Source of the DNA: an uncultured Lachnospiraceae bacterium
GTDB taxonomy: Bacteria > Bacillota > Clostridia > Lachnospirales > Lachnospiraceae
Length of the DNA stretch: 64,000 nt
NCBI GenBank assembly: GCA_951802115.1
Contig: CATOPL010000014.1
Coordinates: 25,871 to 89,870 of the forward strand
Direction: 5' to 3'
Shown: piece by piece, positions 61,643 through 64,000 of the stretch
Layout of the letters: the number at the start of each line of letters is the position of its first letter
Position numbering within the stretch: the stretch's first letter is position 1
Made by a program: the position numbers and the translations under genes
Notes under the pieces: model-generated
Told to the model about the DNA's origin: nothing
Seen by the model: only the letters and a program-made list of their open reading frames with translations
Databases searched by the model: none

Positions 61643-62875
61643 TTAATTTACTCCCTGCTCAGCCACAAAATCCCATTCGCCGCTCTCGGTATTCGCGCAT
61701 TTTACATAAGCGGTGTCGCGCATCGCATCTCCGTTTACCTCGTCAAATGTAATACTGCCGGAAACGCCTGTATGATTAACTTTCCAGAGCGCCTCATTGA
61801 CCGCCGCCGGATCTGTGCTTCCGGCTGCCTTCAGAGCCTCCAGAGCGACATAATATGCGTCATAACCCATTGCGGACACTGCAGAAATCGTATCATCTCC
61901 GCCATTGTTCGCCGTTGCAGTAGGATCACTGTTAATGTAACCTTTGAATCCGTTATCAAAGTCCGCATTTCCGCCTTCCTGATAGAAAGTGGTTACATAA
62001 ATCTGTACGTCCTTATCTTTTGCTGCATTCAGGATAACGTTGGAATCCCAGGTATCGCCTGCCATCATCGGAATTGTCAGTCCCTGAGCTGCCGCCTGCT
62101 CAATAATCAGTGCTGCCGCCTCTGTCGAAACCGGAGCAAAAAATACTTCTGCACCCTCATTCTTTGCTTTGGTCACGTAAGAGGTAAAGTCACTGTTGCC
62201 CTCCTGGAAAGTCTCTTCAATCACCTCGCCGCCCAGTCCGGTAAATGCCTCTTTAAAGTAGTAACCAAGACCTGTGGAATAGTCGTCGCCCAGTTTGGTC
62301 AGAATATAGGCTTTCTTCGCAGAAAAGTTCGCATTTGCAAAGTTTGCCAGTACCGTGCCCTGGAACGGATCCAGGAAACAAATACGGAAATAATGCGTAT
62401 TTCCTTCTGTAACCTGCGGATTTGTACAGGTAACGCCGATCGCCGGAATGCCTGCTTCTTTAAATACGTCGGAAGCTGCAATGGAGACGCCGGAACCATA
62501 AGAACCAAGTACCACAGACACTCCTGCGCTCACAAGAGAAGATGCCGCAGACGGTCCCTTGTCGTTTGAAGACTCATTGTCCACGATCTCAAGCTGTACG
62601 GTGTACTCCTCGCCGCCGATCTCTACCGTGGGAGTCTCCTGATTTGCATACTGCATGCCAAGCACTTCCTGTTTTCCTCCAGCGCCGTTGTCTCCCGATG
62701 CCGGCTCATAGACACCGATCTTCACAACTTTTGCACCGTCTGCTGCCGGCGCTTCTGACGCTGTCCCGTTGTCACCGCTGCTGTTCGCACTGTCGCCGCT
62801 TCCGCCGCCACAGCCTGCCAGCATGGTTCCAACCATCGCTACTGCAAGTGCTACTGCTAATACACGTCTTTTCAT
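61643..62875 (-). CDS. livJ: Branched-chain amino acid-binding lipoprotein
   Basis: 410 residues. The signal peptide ends in lipobox MLAGC and is followed by a Gly/Ser-rich linker of about 40 residues. The periplasmic-binding-protein fold of the Leu/Ile/Val type follows, with VKIGVYEPASGDNGAGG, VSAGVSVVLGSYGSGVS and YFRICFLDPFQGTVLANFA. CAGGAGG before ATG 62875 and the signal sequence fix the start, though the frame is open to 62968. It is the first gene of the liv operon. Confidence 0.94.
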   Translation of the reverse strand: MKRRVLAVALAVAMVGTMLAGCGGGSGDSANSSGDNGTASEAPAADGAKVVKIGVYEPASGDNGAGGKQEVLGMQYANQETPTVEIGGEEYTVQLEIVDNESSNDKGPSAASSLVSAGVSVVLGSYGSGVSIAASDVFKEAGIPAIGVTCTNPQVTEGNTHYFRICFLDPFQGTVLANFANANFSAKKAYILTKLGDDYSTGLGYYFKEAFTGLGGEVIEETFQEGNSDFTSYVTKAKNEGAEVFFAPVSTEAAALIIEQAAAQGLTIPMMAGDTWDSNVILNAAKDKDVQIYVTTFYQEGGNADFDNGFKGYINSDPTATANNGGDDTISAVSAMGYDAYYVALEALKAAGSTDPAAVNEALWKVNHTGVSGSITFDEVNGDAMRDTAYVKCANTESGEWDFVAEQGVN

Positions 62876-62939
62876 AACTGTTTTTCCTCCTGTATGTACG
62901 TATGCCAAAGACATTTGTACGTTTTTGAATACGTGCATA

Positions 62940-62968
62940 AGTATAACACGTTTACAGAAAGATTTCAA
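62940..62968 (-). promoter_or_regulatory. liv operon promoter
   Basis: Minus strand TTGAAA (62963-62968), 17-nt spacer, TATACT (62940-62945). It lies directly after the terminator of the GGGtGRT gene. Confidence 0.75.
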
Positions 62969-62977
62969 GGAAAAATG

Positions 62978-63016
62978 AAGGGCTTTCGCTGCCTTTTTAT
63001 ATCAGCGAAAGCCCTT
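62978..63016 (-). terminator. Terminator after the GGGtGRT gene
   Basis: Perfect 14-bp stem AAGGGCTTTCGCTG (62978-62991) with 63003-63016, followed on the minus strand by CATTTTTCC. Confidence 0.85.
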
Positions 63017-63032
63017 GTATTTACTCTGTTTC

Positions 63033-64000
63033 TTAAAATTTTCCAGCGTCTGCCGCTTCCTGAATCGAAACAGCCACTGCCACAGTCATACCAACCATCG
63101 GGTTATTTCCGGCACCGATAAGACCCATCATCTCCACGTGAGCCGGAACGGAAGAAGAGCCTGCAAACTGTGCGTCAGAATGCATACGGCCAAGAGTATC
63201 CGTCATACCATAAGAAGCCGGTCCTGCTGCCATGTTGTCCGGATGCAGCGTACGGCCGGTACCGCCGCCGGAAGCAACGGAGAAGTACTTCTTGCCCGCT
63301 TCATTTCTTTCCTTCTTGTATGTACCTGCTACCGGATGCTGGAAGCGGGTCGGGTTGGTGGAGTTACCGGTGATGGATACATCCACGTTCTCTTTCCACA
63401 TGATCGCCACGCCTTCCGGAACGCTGTTTGCGCCGTAGCAGTTCACTTTCGCACGCAGTCCTTCAGAGTAGGACTTGCGGAACACTTCTTTTACTTCGTT
63501 TGTATACGGATCATACTCTGTCTCCACATAGGTGAAGCCGTTGATGCGGGAAATGATCTGCGCCGCATCCTTGCCAAGACCGTTCAGAATGACGCGGAGC
63601 GGTTTCTGACGAACCTTGTTCGCCTTCTCTGCAATACCAATCGCACCCTCTGCCGCCGCAAAGGACTCATGCCCTGCCAGAAATGCGAAGCAGTCGGTTT
63701 CCTCTTCCAGAAGCATTTTGCCCAGGTTGCCGTGTCCAAGACCTACCTTACGGGTATCTGCAACAGAACCAGGGATACAGAACGCCTGAAGACCTTCTCC
63801 GATCGCTGCTGCCGCGTCAGCCGCTTTCCGGCAGCCCTTCTTGATCGCGATGGCAGCGCCTACTATGTAAGCCCAGCATGCATTCTCAAAACAGATCGGC
63901 TGAATCCCCTTTACCTGCGCGTATACGTCCAGTCCTGCGTCTTTTGTAATTTTCTCTGCTTCCTCAAGAGAAGCAATTCCATAGCTGTTCAGTACAGCGT
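63033..64000 (-). CDS. GGGtGRT protein, partial
   Basis: The reading frame is open from the window edge to the stop at 63033, so about 322 C-terminal residues are present and the start is missing. The name-giving motif ASGGGTGRTLHPDN is clear, with SITGNSTNPTRFQHP, AQFAGSSSVPAHVEMMGLIGAGNNPM and, further upstream, GLGHGNLGKMLLEEE. The family is conserved in Clostridia and has no established function. A strong terminator follows. Confidence 0.85.
   Translation of the reverse strand, partial: AVLNSYGIASLEEAEKITKDAGLDVYAQVKGIQPICFENACWAYIVGAAIAIKKGCRKAADAAAAIGEGLQAFCIPGSVADTRKVGLGHGNLGKMLLEEETDCFAFLAGHESFAAAEGAIGIAEKANKVRQKPLRVILNGLGKDAAQIISRINGFTYVETEYDPYTNEVKEVFRKSYSEGLRAKVNCYGANSVPEGVAIMWKENVDVSITGNSTNPTRFQHPVAGTYKKERNEAGKKYFSVASGGGTGRTLHPDNMAAGPASYGMTDTLGRMHSDAQFAGSSSVPAHVEMMGLIGAGNNPMVGMTVAVAVSIQEAADAGKF

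Noticed and set aside
61637..62569. 310-residue plus-strand frame opposite livJ
   Set aside because: It is a shadow of the binding-protein gene, with no start signals.

Overview
The window reads as chromosomal DNA of an anaerobic, spore-forming Gram-positive of the class Clostridia, most likely family Lachnospiraceae. Supporting signs are strong AGGAGG-type ribosome sites, a SpoIIM gene, a class III (anaerobic) ribonucleotide reductase, an acyl-CoA carboxyltransferase under FabT-like palindromes, a GGGtGRT protein and lipobox-bearing solute-binding proteins. No species is assigned. All protein genes except one (the NhaC-type transporter at 15625-17121) lie on the minus strand, so the map is best read from right to left. 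No rRNA, tRNA or CRISPR array was recognised.

Right to left. 63033-64000: 3' part of a GGGtGRT protein. 58015-62875: branched-chain amino acid ABC importer livJ-livH-livM-livG-livF. 54413-57786: rex, NAD(P)HX dehydratase, alr and a MazF-type RNase. 51284-54272: yebC, a CFI-box protein and metY. 48602-51054: a serine recombinase, two perfect inverted-repeat sites bounding a short promoter-bearing segment, a TnpB-like protein lacking the RuvC catalytic residues, and a structured non-coding stretch. 35561-48601: a 12-gene surface-glycan operon (glycerophosphotransferase-like, LicD, cytidylyltransferase-oxidoreductase fusion, propeller-like protein, GT2, DegT aminotransferase, sulfatase-fold protein, ATP-grasp/HAD fusion, Rossmann proteins, radical SAM, FkbM methyltransferase). 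34805-35461: TepA protease. 33173-34627: PepD dipeptidase. 29512-32815: MacAB-like efflux ABC system. 26769-28995: ACT-domain protein and carboxyltransferase. 20553-26500: hybrid histidine kinase, miaB and yitT. 17306-20459: nrdD, a separate small glycyl-radical-like ORF and nrdG. 15362-17121 (plus strand): lysine riboswitch and NhaC-family transporter. 12690-15048: proC, spoIIM and a XerD-like recombinase. 9227-12350: polar amino acid ABC importer with two binding proteins. 140-9062: glycolytic cluster gap-pgk-tpiA-(DUF3829-like lipoprotein)-gpmI-(sigma-like/SH3 membrane protein)-eno.

The most interesting region is 48602-51054 with the glycan operon downstream. Two palindromic sites (50282-50317 and 50419-50450) share a 12-bp half-site but carry opposite central dinucleotides, GT and AC. 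That is the geometry of inverted crossover sites for a serine invertase, and a serine recombinase gene ends one base from the second site. The about 100-bp segment between them holds a promoter-like sequence that now points away from the TnpB-like gene and the glycan operon. Inversion would aim it at both. I infer a phase-variable switch in which a nuclease-dead TnpB homologue, possibly RNA-guided, is co-expressed with a surface-glycan operon. The geometry is seen directly; switching and the role of the TnpB homologue are inference.
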